Program-made: the position numbers and the translations under genes | Shown here: one piece after another, positions 1-8,755 of the stretch | How positions within the stretch are numbered: the stretch's first letter is position 1 | Layout: each line of letters opens with the position of its first letter | Assembly (NCBI GenBank): GCA_046330135.1 | Contig: JAXLTI010000007.1 | Coordinates: forward strand, 248,001 to 312,000 | Length of the DNA stretch: 64,000 bases | Direction: 5' to 3' | From: CAYYFX01 sp046330135 | Lineage (GTDB): Bacteria > ARS69 | The notes under the pieces: model-generated | The model's input: the letters and a program-made list of their open reading frames with translations, nothing else | What the model was told of the DNA's origin: nothing | Databases searched by the model: none

Positions 1-578
1 TCGCGGCGCTGCTCGCTCGCGAGCTCGAAGCGCAGCCCTCGACGCCGAAGGCCGCGCGGCTCGTGCGGACGCTCCTCGCCGGGCTCGACGCGGTGGACGA
101 AGCGCTCGACCGCGCCACCGCCGCCGCGGACACGCGCTGCGACGCCGGCGAGATCGCGGAGGAGACCGCCGGCCTGGCGCTGGCCGAGAGCCGCGCACGC
201 GGCGCCGACGTGCGCTTTCGCGTGGACGTGCCCGAGGGCATCGAGATCCCCATGCCGGCCGCGCGCCTGCGCGCGCTGCTCGCGAACCTCGTCGGCAACG
301 CGGCCGAGGCTTGCGGGCCGCGCGGCACGGTGACGCTGCGCGTGGAGTCGAGCCTCGCGGGCGTCTCCGTCACGGTCGAGGACGATGGCTGCGGGCTGCC
401 GCCCGTCGCGGACGCCGACCTCTTCCGGCGCGGCTTCAGCACGAAGGGCGAGGGGCGCGGTCGCGGCCTCGCGCTCGTGGACGAGCTGGCGCGCTCGCAC
501 GGCGGCACGTTCTTCCTCGGCCGCAAGCCGCGGGGAACGATCGCGCGGGTGCACCTGCCGCGGGAGCAGCGCTCGTGA
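1..578 (+). CDS. Sensor histidine kinase, C-terminal part (5' end outside window)
   Basis: The open frame runs in from the left edge (first full codon at base 3) and ends at the TGA at 576-578, so only about 191 C-terminal residues are visible. They contain an intact HATPase_c fold: an N box (LLANLVGNAAEA), a G1 box (VEDDGCGL), an F-box-like RRGFSTK and a G2 box (GRGRGLALV). The helical stretch before it looks like the end of a dimerisation domain. The phosphorylatable His lies upstream of the window. The stop overlaps the GTG of a sigma-54 response regulator, so the pair is probably an FleS/FleR (FlrB/FlrC)-type system controlling the flagellar genes that follow. That role comes from context. 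The sensory input domain cannot be seen. Confidence 0.85.
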   Translation, partial: AALLARELEAQPSTPKAARLVRTLLAGLDAVDEALDRATAAADTRCDAGEIAEETAGLALAESRARGADVRFRVDVPEGIEIPMPAARLRALLANLVGNAAEACGPRGTVTLRVESSLAGVSVTVEDDGCGLPPVADADLFRRGFSTKGEGRGRGLALVDELARSHGGTFFLGRKPRGTIARVHLPREQRS

Positions 579-1897
579 GGCCCCGCGCGCGCGTTCTCGT
601 CGCCGACGACGAGCGGACCATGCTGGACTTCTTCCGCGAGACGCTCGGCGCGGACTGGGACCTGCGCTGCGCCTCCGACGGGGACGAGGCGGCGGCCCTC
701 CTCGAGGAGCAGCCGTTCGACCTCGCGTTCCTCGACCTCAAGATGCCGGGACGCGACGGTGCCGAGCTCGTGCGGCGCCTGCGCGCGGCGGGCAAGACTC
801 TCCCCACGGTCGTGATGTCCGCCCACGCGGGAGAGGAGCGCCGGCGCGAGATCCTCGGCGGCGGCGCCGATCGCTTCCTTCCGAAGCCGTTCCTTCCGGA
901 GGATGTCGAGGAGCTCGCCCGCGAGCTTCTCTCGCCGCGGGACGCCGCTCCCGAGCTGGTGGCGGCCGATCCCGCCATGATCGCGGTGCTCGACTCCCTG
1001 GCGCGCGTCGCGCCGACCCGCGCCACCGTTCTCCTCGCCGGCGAGACGGGGACCGGCAAGGAGCTCCTCGCGCGCGAGCTGCACATGCGCTCCGGGCGCC
1101 GGGACCGCGCCTTCGTGCGCGTGAACTGCGCCGCCCTGACCGACGGGCTCTTCGAGAGCGAGCTCTTCGGCCACGAGCGCGGCTCGTTCACCGGCGCCAT
1201 CCGCACCACCCGCGGGCTCTTCCAGATGGCGGACCGCGGCACCCTGCTCCTGGACGAGGTCAGCGAGATCTCGCCGGCCCTGCAGGCGAAGCTGCTGCGG
1301 GTCCTCCAGGAGCGGGAGATCCGGCGGGTCGGCGGCGGGGCGGACATTCCCATCGACGTGCGGATCGTCGCGACCACGAACCGCGACCTCACCCGCGAGG
1401 TGGCCTCCGGCCGCTTCCGGTCGGACCTCTACCATCGCCTCGACGTGGTGCGGCTCGACGTTCCTCCGCTGCGCCAGCGCCCGGGCGACCTCGAGCCTCT
1501 GGTTCGCTCCATCGTCGAGCGGAAGGCTCGGGAGCACGAGCTGCCTGCTCGCACCCTGACGCCGGCGGCCTGGACGGCCCTTCGTGCCCATCCGTGGCCC
1601 GGCAACGTGCGCGAGCTCGAGAACGTCCTGGAACGGGCCTTGCTTCTGTTCCCCGGCCAAGTGCTGGGGGTGGAGGCCCTCCGGCTCGGATCGCCGGCCG
1701 CGGCGGACGCCGCGGACCTCGCGCCGGGCACCACGCTCCACGACGCCGAGCGGGTCTGGATCCTGCGAACGCTCGAGACCGTGCGCGGCAACCGCACGCG
1801 CGCGGCCGCGGTGCTGGGCATCAGCGTGCGCACGCTGCGCAACAAGCTCCGGGAGTACCGCAGCCAAGGGCGGCTCCCCGAGGAGGGGAATCGATGA
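575..1897 (+). CDS. Sigma-54-dependent response regulator, FleR/FlrC-like
   Basis: 440 residues, starting at a GTG that overlaps the kinase stop (GTGA). The receiver (about 1-118) is complete: the acidic pair in ADDE, phosphoacceptor D54 in FLDLKMPG, and K104 in LPKPF. The AAA+ domain has Walker A GETGTGKE near residue 155. The sigma-54 contact loop reads GSFTGA instead of GAFTGA. Walker B (LLLDEVSE) and the arginine-finger region (SDLYHRLDVV) are present. A Fis-type helix-turn-helix closes the protein (TRAAAVLGISVRTLRNKL). It is expected to activate sigma-54 promoters once phosphorylated by the upstream kinase. A candidate target is the promoter before fliP. It overlaps flgB by four bases, so regulator and structural genes are co-transcribed. 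Confidence 0.93.
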   Translation: MRPRARVLVADDERTMLDFFRETLGADWDLRCASDGDEAAALLEEQPFDLAFLDLKMPGRDGAELVRRLRAAGKTLPTVVMSAHAGEERRREILGGGADRFLPKPFLPEDVEELARELLSPRDAAPELVAADPAMIAVLDSLARVAPTRATVLLAGETGTGKELLARELHMRSGRRDRAFVRVNCAALTDGLFESELFGHERGSFTGAIRTTRGLFQMADRGTLLLDEVSEISPALQAKLLRVLQEREIRRVGGGADIPIDVRIVATTNRDLTREVASGRFRSDLYHRLDVVRLDVPPLRQRPGDLEPLVRSIVERKAREHELPARTLTPAAWTALRAHPWPGNVRELENVLERALLLFPGQVLGVEALRLGSPAAADAADLAPGTTLHDAERVWILRTLETVRGNRTRAAAVLGISVRTLRNKLREYRSQGRLPEEGNR

Positions 1898-2313
1898 TCG
1901 ACAAGATCCTGTTCGACCAGCAGACCCTTTCGGCCACGAAGCGCGCGCTCGACGTGTACGCGGAGCGCGGGCGCGTCTACGCCCGCAACGTCGCCAACGC
2001 GGAGACGCCGGGCTACCGCGCGCAGGAGGTCCGCTTCGAGGACGACCTGCAGCTCGCCCTGCGCACGACCGGCGCCGGGCAGCTGGCGCGCACGGACGCT
2101 CGACACCTGCCCACCGAAGGCGTGATGCCGAGCGGGCGCGTCGAGCAACGGAATCCGGGCAGCGTGTGGAGCGGGAACGGCATCAACGACGTCGAGATCG
2201 ACAAGGAGATGGCGGACATCGCGCGCAACACGACGCGCTTCACGGTGGCCGCGGAGATGGTGAGACGCACCTACGACGGACTGCGCAAGGCCATTCAGGG
2301 CCGAAGCGCCTAG
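1894..2313 (+). CDS. flgB: Flagellar basal-body rod protein FlgB
   Basis: 139 residues. FlgB is the proximal rod subunit, exported through the flagellar type III apparatus and assembled on the MS ring. The protein carries the rod-family N-terminal motif (ARNVANAETPGYRAQ) and the C-terminal helix typical of FlgB, including the EIDKEMADIARNTTRF segment. The ATG overlaps the stop of the upstream regulator (ATGA) and is preceded by an AGGAGGGG ribosome-binding site. It is followed 10 bases later by flgC, the usual flgB-flgC-fliE order. Length is normal for the family. Confidence 0.97.
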   Translation: MIDKILFDQQTLSATKRALDVYAERGRVYARNVANAETPGYRAQEVRFEDDLQLALRTTGAGQLARTDARHLPTEGVMPSGRVEQRNPGSVWSGNGINDVEIDKEMADIARNTTRFTVAAEMVRRTYDGLRKAIQGRSA

Positions 2314-2323
2314 GAGGTAACCG

Positions 2324-2839
2324 ATGTCCGACGGCAACCTGTTCCAAGCGTTCGACGTCAGCGCCGCGGGTCTCTCGGCCCAGCGCGCCCGCCTGAACGT
2401 GATCAGCACGAACCTCGCGAACGCCCAGACCACGCGCACGGCGGAGGGCGGTCCGTACCACCGGCGCGTCCTCACGGTGTCGGCGGGGCCGGACGGCGCG
2501 GGCAGCGATCTCTTCGAGCAGCTGCTCGAGGCGAAGCGCGCCGGGCTCATCGAGGTGACGAAGACGTCGCCGCGCCACCTGTCCGATCCGGAGCTCGTGT
2601 CGTTCCCCGGCAATCACGAGGGCGTCGCGTTCGAAGTGACGACGGACGACAAGACGCCCGGCCGCCTCGAGTACGACCCGGGCCATCCGGACGCGAACAA
2701 GGACGGGTACGTGGAGTACCCGAACGTCGACGTGGTCAAGGAGATGGTGGAGCTGATGGCGGCGTCGCGCGCGTACGAGGCGAACGTGACCACGATCACC
2801 GCCACGAAGTCGATGATCAAGAAGGCGCTGGAGATCTAG
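2324..2839 (+). CDS. flgC: Flagellar basal-body rod protein FlgC
   Basis: 171 residues. FlgC is a proximal rod protein. The N-terminal rod signature (LNVISTNLANAQTTRTAEGGPYHRR) and the C-terminal signature (VVKEMVELMAASRAYEANVTTI) are both clear. At 171 residues it is slightly longer than many homologues, the extra length lying in the middle. A TAGGAGGTAACC ribosome-binding site precedes the ATG. Its neighbours flgB and fliE share the operon. Confidence 0.97.
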   Translation: MSDGNLFQAFDVSAAGLSAQRARLNVISTNLANAQTTRTAEGGPYHRRVLTVSAGPDGAGSDLFEQLLEAKRAGLIEVTKTSPRHLSDPELVSFPGNHEGVAFEVTTDDKTPGRLEYDPGHPDANKDGYVEYPNVDVVKEMVELMAASRAYEANVTTITATKSMIKKALEI

Positions 2840-2849
2840 GGGGTCCGCG

Positions 2850-3149
2850 ATGAATGAGATCCGCTTCGGCGACGTCAGTCCGGTCCGGTACACGCCGCTC
2901 GGCAAGGCCTTCGAGGCGAAGCCGGAGGGACCGAGCTTCGCGGACACGCTCAAGTCGGCCTGCACGGACGTGAACAACCTGCAGCTCGACGGCCAGAAGC
3001 AGCTCGAGCGCCTCGTCTCCGGAGAGGACGTGGACCTGCACCAGGTGATGATCTCCTCCGAAGAGGCGTCGGTGGCGTTCGACCTCATGATGGAGATCCG
3101 GAACAAGCTGCTCGAGGCGTACCAGGAAATCCAGCGGATGAACGTCTAG
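2850..3149 (+). CDS. fliE: Flagellar hook-basal body protein FliE
   Basis: 99 residues. FliE links the MS ring to the rod and is needed for rod protein export. The sequence shows the family's FADTLKSA helix and the C-terminal motif (QVMISSEEASVAFDLMMEIRNKLLEAYQEI, quoted in part) with its alternating hydrophobic pattern. It lies 10 bases after flgC and 10 bases before fliF. Length is normal. Confidence 0.96.
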   Translation: MNEIRFGDVSPVRYTPLGKAFEAKPEGPSFADTLKSACTDVNNLQLDGQKQLERLVSGEDVDLHQVMISSEEASVAFDLMMEIRNKLLEAYQEIQRMNV

Positions 3150-3159
3150 GGGGTGACCG

Positions 3160-4641
3160 GTGGCAGTCGGGAACGTGGGAGAGCGCATCGTCGGCTGGTG
3201 GCGCGGGGCGAACGCGACGCAGAAGGCGCTGCTCCTCGGCGGGATCGTCGCGGGCGTGCTGAGCGTGTCGCTCGTCGTCCACTGGTCGGCGCGGCCGGAC
3301 TTCGTGGTGCTCTTCAGCGGTCTCGGACCGGACGACGCGTCCAAGATCCTCGAAGAGCTGGACACGATGCAGGTCCCGCACGAGGTCGGCGCGTCCGGGG
3401 CCGTCATCAAGGTGCCCTCGGACCGCGTGGGCGAGCTGCGCATCCGCATCGCCGGCAAGGGTCTCACCGGCAAGGCCACCGTGGGCTACGAGATCTTCGA
3501 CCGCCAGAGCCTCGGCATGACGGACTTCCTCCAGCACGTCAACTACCGGCGGGCGCTGGAGGGCGAGCTGACGCGGACGATCGTCTCGCTGGACGAGATC
3601 GCCAACGCGCGCGTCCACCTCGCCATCCCCGAGCGCGACGTCTTCCTCCGCGACGCGAAGGAGCCGAAGGCCTCGATCATCGTGGACCTGAAGCCGGGGG
3701 CACGGCTGCGCCCGGACCAGATCCGCGGGATCTACGCCCTCGTGGCGGCGTCCGTGGAGGGCCTGCGCCCCGAGAACGTCACGGTCTGCGACGCATCCGG
3801 CCGCGAGCTGGGCGGCGGCGGCTCGAGCGAGTTCGCGGCCACCTCCGAGCAGCTGCGCATCCAGCAGGAGGTGGAGACGCACCTGCGCGACAAGGCCAGC
3901 GCGATCCTCGAGCAGGTCGTGGGCGCCGGCAACGCCAGCGTCCAGGTCAACGCCGCCCTCGACTTCGAGCGCGTGGAGCGCTCGGTCGAGAAGTACGACC
4001 CCGACAAGACCGTCATCCGCAGCGAGCAGCGCATCTCCGGCAACGGCACCGGCGGCAACTCGCAGGAGACGACGCTCACGAACTACGAGATCGACAAGAC
4101 CATGGAGAAGATCCTCGGCTCGGTCGGGACGATCAAGCGCCTCTCCGTGGCCGTCCTGGTGAACGGCACCACGACGCCGGGGCCGAACGGCGCTTCGAGC
4201 TACGCCGAGCGGACGCCCGAGGAGCTGGCCACGTTCACGTCGATCGTGCAGGACGCTCTCGGCTACGACGAGACGCGCGGCGATACGTTCCAGATCGCCA
4301 GCCTCCGCTTCGCGCCGCTGCCCGGCGCCGACCTCAAGGGCTCGCCGCTCCCGTGGTGGCTGCTCTTCCCGAGCACGGGCTCGCTGCTGCGGAGCCTGCT
4401 CCTGCTCGTCGCGATCGCGCTCGTGGCGTGGGGGCTCAGGCAGTCCTCCCACATCCTCGTGGACGCCGTCGAGGCGGACCGCAAGCGGCGTGAGCGAGTG
4501 ACCCAGCTCGAGAAGAAGGAAGACGAGGCGTCCCTGCGGCGCGAGGTCATCCGTGAGCAGATGAACGAGCTCGCGCAGAACCGGCCGAACGAGGTGGCGC
4601 AGGTGCTCCGCGGCTGGCTCGTGGAGGAGAAGACGCCGTGA
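3160..4641 (+). CDS. fliF: Flagellar MS-ring protein FliF
   Basis: 493 residues with a GTG start behind TAGGGGG. FliF forms the inner-membrane MS ring that carries the C ring and export gate. One membrane helix lies near residues 25-46 and a second near 400-420 (LLRSLLLLVAIALVAWGL). Between them are the periplasmic ring-building motifs, including VGYEIFDR and the IPERDVFLRDAKEPKASIIV region (in part). The C-terminal tail ending EVAQVLRGWLVEEKTP is the FliG-binding segment. The protein is somewhat shorter than the roughly 550-residue enterobacterial form. The stop overlaps the fliG GTG. Confidence 0.97.
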   Translation: MAVGNVGERIVGWWRGANATQKALLLGGIVAGVLSVSLVVHWSARPDFVVLFSGLGPDDASKILEELDTMQVPHEVGASGAVIKVPSDRVGELRIRIAGKGLTGKATVGYEIFDRQSLGMTDFLQHVNYRRALEGELTRTIVSLDEIANARVHLAIPERDVFLRDAKEPKASIIVDLKPGARLRPDQIRGIYALVAASVEGLRPENVTVCDASGRELGGGGSSEFAATSEQLRIQQEVETHLRDKASAILEQVVGAGNASVQVNAALDFERVERSVEKYDPDKTVIRSEQRISGNGTGGNSQETTLTNYEIDKTMEKILGSVGTIKRLSVAVLVNGTTTPGPNGASSYAERTPEELATFTSIVQDALGYDETRGDTFQIASLRFAPLPGADLKGSPLPWWLLFPSTGSLLRSLLLLVAIALVAWGLRQSSHILVDAVEADRKRRERVTQLEKKEDEASLRREVIREQMNELAQNRPNEVAQVLRGWLVEEKTP

Positions 4642-5657
4642 AGTCCGAGCCCACGCTGACGTTCGAAGGTCTGAGCGGTCGGGAGAAGGCGGCCATCCTC
4701 ATGGTGGCGCTCGGCAAGAAGTCCGCCGCCGAGGTCTTCCGGCAGATGAACCCGCGCGAGGTCGAGGAGGTCACGCTCGAGATCGCGGAGCTCGGCAACA
4801 TCCCGAGCGAGACCGTCGAGCGCGTGCTCGCCGAGTTCTACGAGAACACGATCGGCCAGCGCCGCGTGCAGCAGGGCGGGCTGGACTACGCGAAGCAGGT
4901 CCTCGGCGCCACGTACGGGGCCGAAGCCGGCGAGCAGATGCTCGGCAAGGTCCTGGAAGCGATCCGCTCGCGCAGCTTCCGCGTGCTCAAGCACCTGGAC
5001 GCCAGCCAGCTCATCTCCTTCCTCCGCGACGAGCACCCGCAGACCATCGCGCTGGTCCTCGTGCACCTCACGCCCAAGCAGGCGGGCATCGTGATGACGG
5101 GGCTGCCCGAGGAGCTGCAGGGGGAGGTGGCGCTGCGCATGGCGCGCATCGGCAACATCGCCCCGGGCGCGATCCAGACGATCGAGGAGCAGCTCGAGAA
5201 GCACGTCTCCGCGATCAGCCTCTCCAGCTCCGCCACCGGCGGGCCCGAGGCGGTCGTGAACGTCCTGCACCAGGTGGATCGTTCCACGGAGGACGCGATC
5301 TTCGAAGCCATCGCGGAAGAGGATCCGGAGCTGGCCGAGCGCATCCGCAACATGATGTTCGTCTTCGAGGACCTCGTGAAGCTGGACGACCGCGCCATCC
5401 GCGAGATGCTCAAGGAGGTCGAGGTCAAGGAGCTGGCGCTCGCGCTCAAGGGCGCCTCCGAGGAGATCAAGAAGAAGATCTTCGACAACATGTCGAAGCG
5501 CGCGCGCGAAGGCATCGTCGAGGACATGGAGTACATGGGACCGGTCCGTCTCGCCGACGTCGAGGCCGCGCAGGCCACCGTGCTCGCGGTGTTCCGCCGG
5601 CTGGAGGAGGAAGGAACGATCAACCTCACCGGCGGGGAGGACACCCTTGTCACGTGA
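4638..5657 (+). CDS. fliG: Flagellar motor switch protein FliG
   Basis: 339 residues, starting with a GTG that overlaps the fliF stop. FliG connects the MS ring to FliM/FliN and transmits torque from the stators. The N-terminal domain (GREKAAILMVALGKKSAAEVFRQM, in part), the middle EHPQTIALVLVHL motif and the charged C-terminal torque region (LDDRAIREMLKEVEVKELALALKG, in part) are all recognisable. Length is normal. The gene overlaps the fliH start by 11 bases. Confidence 0.97.
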   Translation: MKSEPTLTFEGLSGREKAAILMVALGKKSAAEVFRQMNPREVEEVTLEIAELGNIPSETVERVLAEFYENTIGQRRVQQGGLDYAKQVLGATYGAEAGEQMLGKVLEAIRSRSFRVLKHLDASQLISFLRDEHPQTIALVLVHLTPKQAGIVMTGLPEELQGEVALRMARIGNIAPGAIQTIEEQLEKHVSAISLSSSATGGPEAVVNVLHQVDRSTEDAIFEAIAEEDPELAERIRNMMFVFEDLVKLDDRAIREMLKEVEVKELALALKGASEEIKKKIFDNMSKRAREGIVEDMEYMGPVRLADVEAAQATVLAVFRRLEEEGTINLTGGEDTLVT

Positions 5658-6282
5658 CGTCATCAAGCGCGCCGAGTTCGTGCCGCTGGATCTCACCGCG
5701 GCGCGCGCCGAGGACGCCGAGCCGCAGCGCATGGGCTCGGCGCGCGCGCGGCTCCGCGGGCTGTTCGAGGCGCTCGATCGCGCCGAGTCCGAGGCCAGCC
5801 GTCGCGCCGCGGAGGCGGCGGAACGCGCTCGCGCGGAGACCCGGAAGGACCTCGCGCGCCAGGTCTCCGAGGCGCTGGTCGCCGTGCAGGCGGCCGCGAA
5901 GGCGCTCGCCGAGGCACGGGCCCGCGAGAAGGAAGTCGCGGTCGAGGAGATCGTTCACCTCGCGGTCGCGGTGGCGGGGAAGATCGTCCGCCGCGAGGTG
6001 CGCCGCGACGACGACTACGTGGTTCGGTTGGTGCGCCGCTGTCTGCGCCGCATCCCGATGCCCGCGCCGGTGCGCGTGCGGCTGCATCCCGACGACATCG
6101 CCGCGGTCACCGCCGCGCGCGACGCGCTCGCGCTCGACGACTCGGGCCACCAGGTCGCGCTCGAGGCCGATCGCCGCGTGGAGCGCGGCGGGTGCGTCGT
6201 GGAGACGCCGGACTTCGTCGTGGACGGGCGCGCCCGCACGCAGCTCTCCGCGGCGCGCGCCGCGATGGAGGACGACGCGTGA
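5647..6282 (+). CDS. fliH: Flagellar export apparatus protein FliH
   Basis: 211 residues. FliH binds and regulates the FliI ATPase and delivers it to the export gate. The sequence is an Ala/Arg/Glu-rich coiled coil (about 30-105) followed by a small globular C-terminal domain with the VAGKIVRREVRRDD and VRVRLHPDDIAAV motifs typical of FliH/YscL. The start chosen is the TTG at 5647. It lies inside the fliG 3' end, with a GGGGAGGA ribosome-binding site just upstream. The stop overlaps the fliI GTG. Confidence 0.9.
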   Translation: MSRDVIKRAEFVPLDLTAARAEDAEPQRMGSARARLRGLFEALDRAESEASRRAAEAAERARAETRKDLARQVSEALVAVQAAAKALAEARAREKEVAVEEIVHLAVAVAGKIVRREVRRDDDYVVRLVRRCLRRIPMPAPVRVRLHPDDIAAVTAARDALALDDSGHQVALEADRRVERGGCVVETPDFVVDGRARTQLSAARAAMEDDA

Positions 6283-7637
6283 GCGCGCGGTCCGATCGGC
6301 TGGCCGCGGACCTCGCGCGCAGCGATCTCCTGCGGATCCACGGCCGCGTCCTGCGGAGCGTCGGCGCGATCGTGGAAGCGTCGGGTCCGCCGGCGTTCGT
6401 CGGCGAGATCTGTCGCATCCACGGGAGTCGCGTCGAGCCGCCCGCACCGGCGGAGGTCGTCGGCTTCTCCGAAGGGCGCGTGCTGCTCATGCCGTGGTCC
6501 AAGGCCGCCGGCGTGCGCCCGGGCGCGGAAGTCGTCGGCACGGGCGCCTCGCTCTCCATCGGCGTGGGTCCGGAGCTTCTCGGCCGCGTGATCGACGGCC
6601 TCGGCCGTCCGATCGACGGCAAGGGCCCCGTGCCCACCACGCGTAGGCGCCCCGTGCGCGGCCCGGTGCTGAATCCTCTCGAGCGCATCTCCACGCGGAA
6701 GCCCCTGCCCACGGGCATCCGCTCGCTCGACGCGTTCGTCACCTGCGCGCAGGGCCAGCGGCTCGGCCTCTTCGCCGGCGGCGGCGTGGGGAAGAGCGTG
6801 CTGCTCGGCATGCTCGCGCGCTCCTCGGACGCCGACGTCAACGTCGTGGGCTTGATCGGCGAGCGCGGCCGCGAGGTCGTGGAGTTCCTCGAGGGAGAGC
6901 TGGGCCCCGAGGGGCTCGCCCGCTCCGTCGTGGTCGTGGCCACCTCGGACGATCCGGCCCTCAAGCGAGTGCAGGCCGCGCGCACCGCGATGGCGGTGGC
7001 GGAGTCGTTCCGGGACGACGGCAAGCGCGTTCTGGTTCTGATGGACAGCCTCACACGCGTGGCGATGGCCCAGCGCGAGATCGGTCTCGCGGCGGGGGAG
7101 CCCCCCACGACGCGCGGCTATCCGCCGTCCTCGTTCTCGATCCTCCCGGAGATCGTGGAGCGGGCGGGCGCCACCACGACGGGGTCGGTGACCGCGTTCT
7201 TCTCCGTGCTGCTCGAGGGCGACGACGTGGATGCGCCTCTTTCGGACGCGGCGCGCGCCGTTCTCGACGGCCACGTGATGCTGTCGCGCGACCTCGCGGT
7301 CGCCGGGCACTATCCGGCGGTCGACGTGGTGCAGAGCATCAGCCGTCTGCGCGACGACGCGCTCGACCCGGCGATGCTCGCGGCCACTCGCGAGGTCATC
7401 TCCCTCCTGGCGGCGCGCCGGGAGATGGCGGACCTGATCGCGGTGGGCGCGTACAAGTCCGGCGCCGACGCGCGCGTGGATCGCGCGCTCGCGCTCGAGC
7501 CCGCGATTCGTGCGTTCCTGCAGCAGGACCGCGCGGAGCGCTCGAGCTGGGCCGACACCCGCGACCGCTTGCTCGCGCTCGCCGCCACCGGCACCGCCAC
7601 CGGCGCGGGGAAGAAGCCCGATGTTCCGGCTCGCTAA
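6279..7637 (+). CDS. fliI: Flagellum-specific ATP synthase FliI
   Basis: 452 residues. FliI is the ATPase that energises export of rod, hook and filament subunits. Walker A is GLFAGGGVGKSVLL, with Gly where Ser is usual in GSGVGKS. The catalytic glutamate lies in LIGERGREVVEF, Walker B in VLVLMDSLTRVAMAQREI, and the specificity loop is GEPPTTRGYPPS. The GTG at 6279 overlaps the fliH stop and was preferred over in-frame starts lying inside fliH. The 3' end overlaps fliJ by 17 bases. Confidence 0.96.
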   Translation: MSARSDRLAADLARSDLLRIHGRVLRSVGAIVEASGPPAFVGEICRIHGSRVEPPAPAEVVGFSEGRVLLMPWSKAAGVRPGAEVVGTGASLSIGVGPELLGRVIDGLGRPIDGKGPVPTTRRRPVRGPVLNPLERISTRKPLPTGIRSLDAFVTCAQGQRLGLFAGGGVGKSVLLGMLARSSDADVNVVGLIGERGREVVEFLEGELGPEGLARSVVVVATSDDPALKRVQAARTAMAVAESFRDDGKRVLVLMDSLTRVAMAQREIGLAAGEPPTTRGYPPSSFSILPEIVERAGATTTGSVTAFFSVLLEGDDVDAPLSDAARAVLDGHVMLSRDLAVAGHYPAVDVVQSISRLRDDALDPAMLAATREVISLLAARREMADLIAVGAYKSGADARVDRALALEPAIRAFLQQDRAERSSWADTRDRLLALAATGTATGAGKKPDVPAR

Positions 7638-8151
7638 GGTCCTCGAGTGGAAAGAGCGCCTCGAGGAGGAGGTGCGCGCGCGGCGGCTCGCCGTGGAGGC
7701 GCGCGCGGCGGAGATCGCGCGGGAAGCCGAGCGCTTGCGGGAGGAGCGCGGCCGGTTTCCGGACGTCGAGCCCGCGAGCGACGTGATCGCGGAGCTGGCC
7801 GCGTGGGCACGCCGCTCGGAGCTGCTGCGTCGCGGCGAGCGGAGCGCACGAGCGCGGCTGGAAGCGATGCGGACCGAGCTCGAGGCGCGTCGCGCCGAGC
7901 ACCTCGCGATTCGCCAGGAGGTCGAGAGCTTGCGGAAGCTCCGCGACCGCCGCTCGCGCGAGGAACGGCGCCTTCGCGAAGGGAAGATGCAGGAGACGAT
8001 CGACGAGGCCGCCGCCCGGCGATTCCTGCCGGGAGCCGGCAGGAAGTTCCCGGGCGCCGCGCTCCCCGCGAAGTCGAGCGGAGCGCGGCCGCACGGCGCA
8101 ACCCCTGACGAGAACGCGGGTTTTCCGCCTCCGCGAAGGAGAGAGCCATGA
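7621..8151 (+). CDS. fliJ: Flagellar export chaperone FliJ
   Basis: 176 residues, almost entirely charged coiled coil (Glu/Arg/Ala heptads) beginning MFRLAKVLEWKERLEEE, the standard FliJ N-terminus. FliJ escorts export chaperones and stimulates the ATPase. A Pro/Ala-rich tail of about 35 residues follows the coiled coil. The ATG at 7621 lies inside the fliI end and was chosen from the FliJ-like start. The stop overlaps the next gene (ATGA). Confidence 0.9.
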   Translation: MFRLAKVLEWKERLEEEVRARRLAVEARAAEIAREAERLREERGRFPDVEPASDVIAELAAWARRSELLRRGERSARARLEAMRTELEARRAEHLAIRQEVESLRKLRDRRSREERRLREGKMQETIDEAAARRFLPGAGRKFPGAALPAKSSGARPHGATPDENAGFPPPRRREP

Positions 8152-8747
8152 GCGGAACGGATGTTGCACGGGAGGAGGCTGCGGCAGCCGCCCCGCCGCC
8201 GACGAAGCGCAAATCGCCGTTGCTCGCGTACCTGTGGGTCTGGCTGCCGTTCCCGCTGATGCTGGGCGGCTTGATCTTCTGGCAGATCCGCACGGGGAAG
8301 TTGGAGAAGCGGCCGGCGGAGGCGCCCGTGGAGGCCACGATGTTCGAAGGAGCCGGAGCGGACGTGCCCGTGCTGATCGAAGCGCTGCAGCGGGAGCGCG
8401 GCCGGCTCGCGCAGGAGTGGCAAGACCTGCACTCCGCCCAGAAGCGCCTGCTGCTCGAGCAGGGCGAGATCGACCAGCGCCAGAAGCAGGTGGAGTCCTT
8501 GCTGGCGAAGGTGGACGACAAGGTGAAGACGGTCTCGGACGGCCAGAGCCACCAGCTCGATCAGCTCGCGCGCGTGTACGAGACCATGAAGCCCGACGCC
8601 GCCGCGGCCATCCTCGGCGGAATCGACGTGGAGACCGCCACCGAGATCCTGCAACGCATGAAAGAGCGCAGCGCGGCCGGGATCCTCGCGAAGATCCCCT
8701 CGGACAAGGCGGCGCACATCAGCCAGCGAATGCTCCAGCACCCGTAA
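8148..8747 (+). CDS. MotE-like protein (MgtE-N domain, flagellar locus)
   Basis: 199 residues. A short N-terminal cytoplasmic part is followed by one membrane helix (about 29-48, LWVWLPFPLMLGGLIFW). A coiled coil then spans about 75-125, and a C-terminal MgtE_N-like domain carries YETMKPDAAAAILGGI, TATEILQRMK and KIPSDKAAHISQRM. This layout is that of MotE/YlxF-type proteins found between fliJ and fliK. In some bacteria these chaperone the stator protein MotC, or help motor assembly. No motC or motAB gene is present here, so the partner is unknown. Confidence 0.85.
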   Translation: MSGTDVAREEAAAAAPPPTKRKSPLLAYLWVWLPFPLMLGGLIFWQIRTGKLEKRPAEAPVEATMFEGAGADVPVLIEALQRERGRLAQEWQDLHSAQKRLLLEQGEIDQRQKQVESLLAKVDDKVKTVSDGQSHQLDQLARVYETMKPDAAAAILGGIDVETATEILQRMKERSAAGILAKIPSDKAAHISQRMLQHP

Positions 8748-8755
8748 GGAGAACC

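Noticed and set aside
311..578. Longer N-terminal extension of the sigma-54 regulator
   Set aside because: The extended frame overlaps the kinase reading frame and encodes Arg/Ala-rich non-domain sequence. The GTG at 575 coincides with the kinase stop and starts the receiver.
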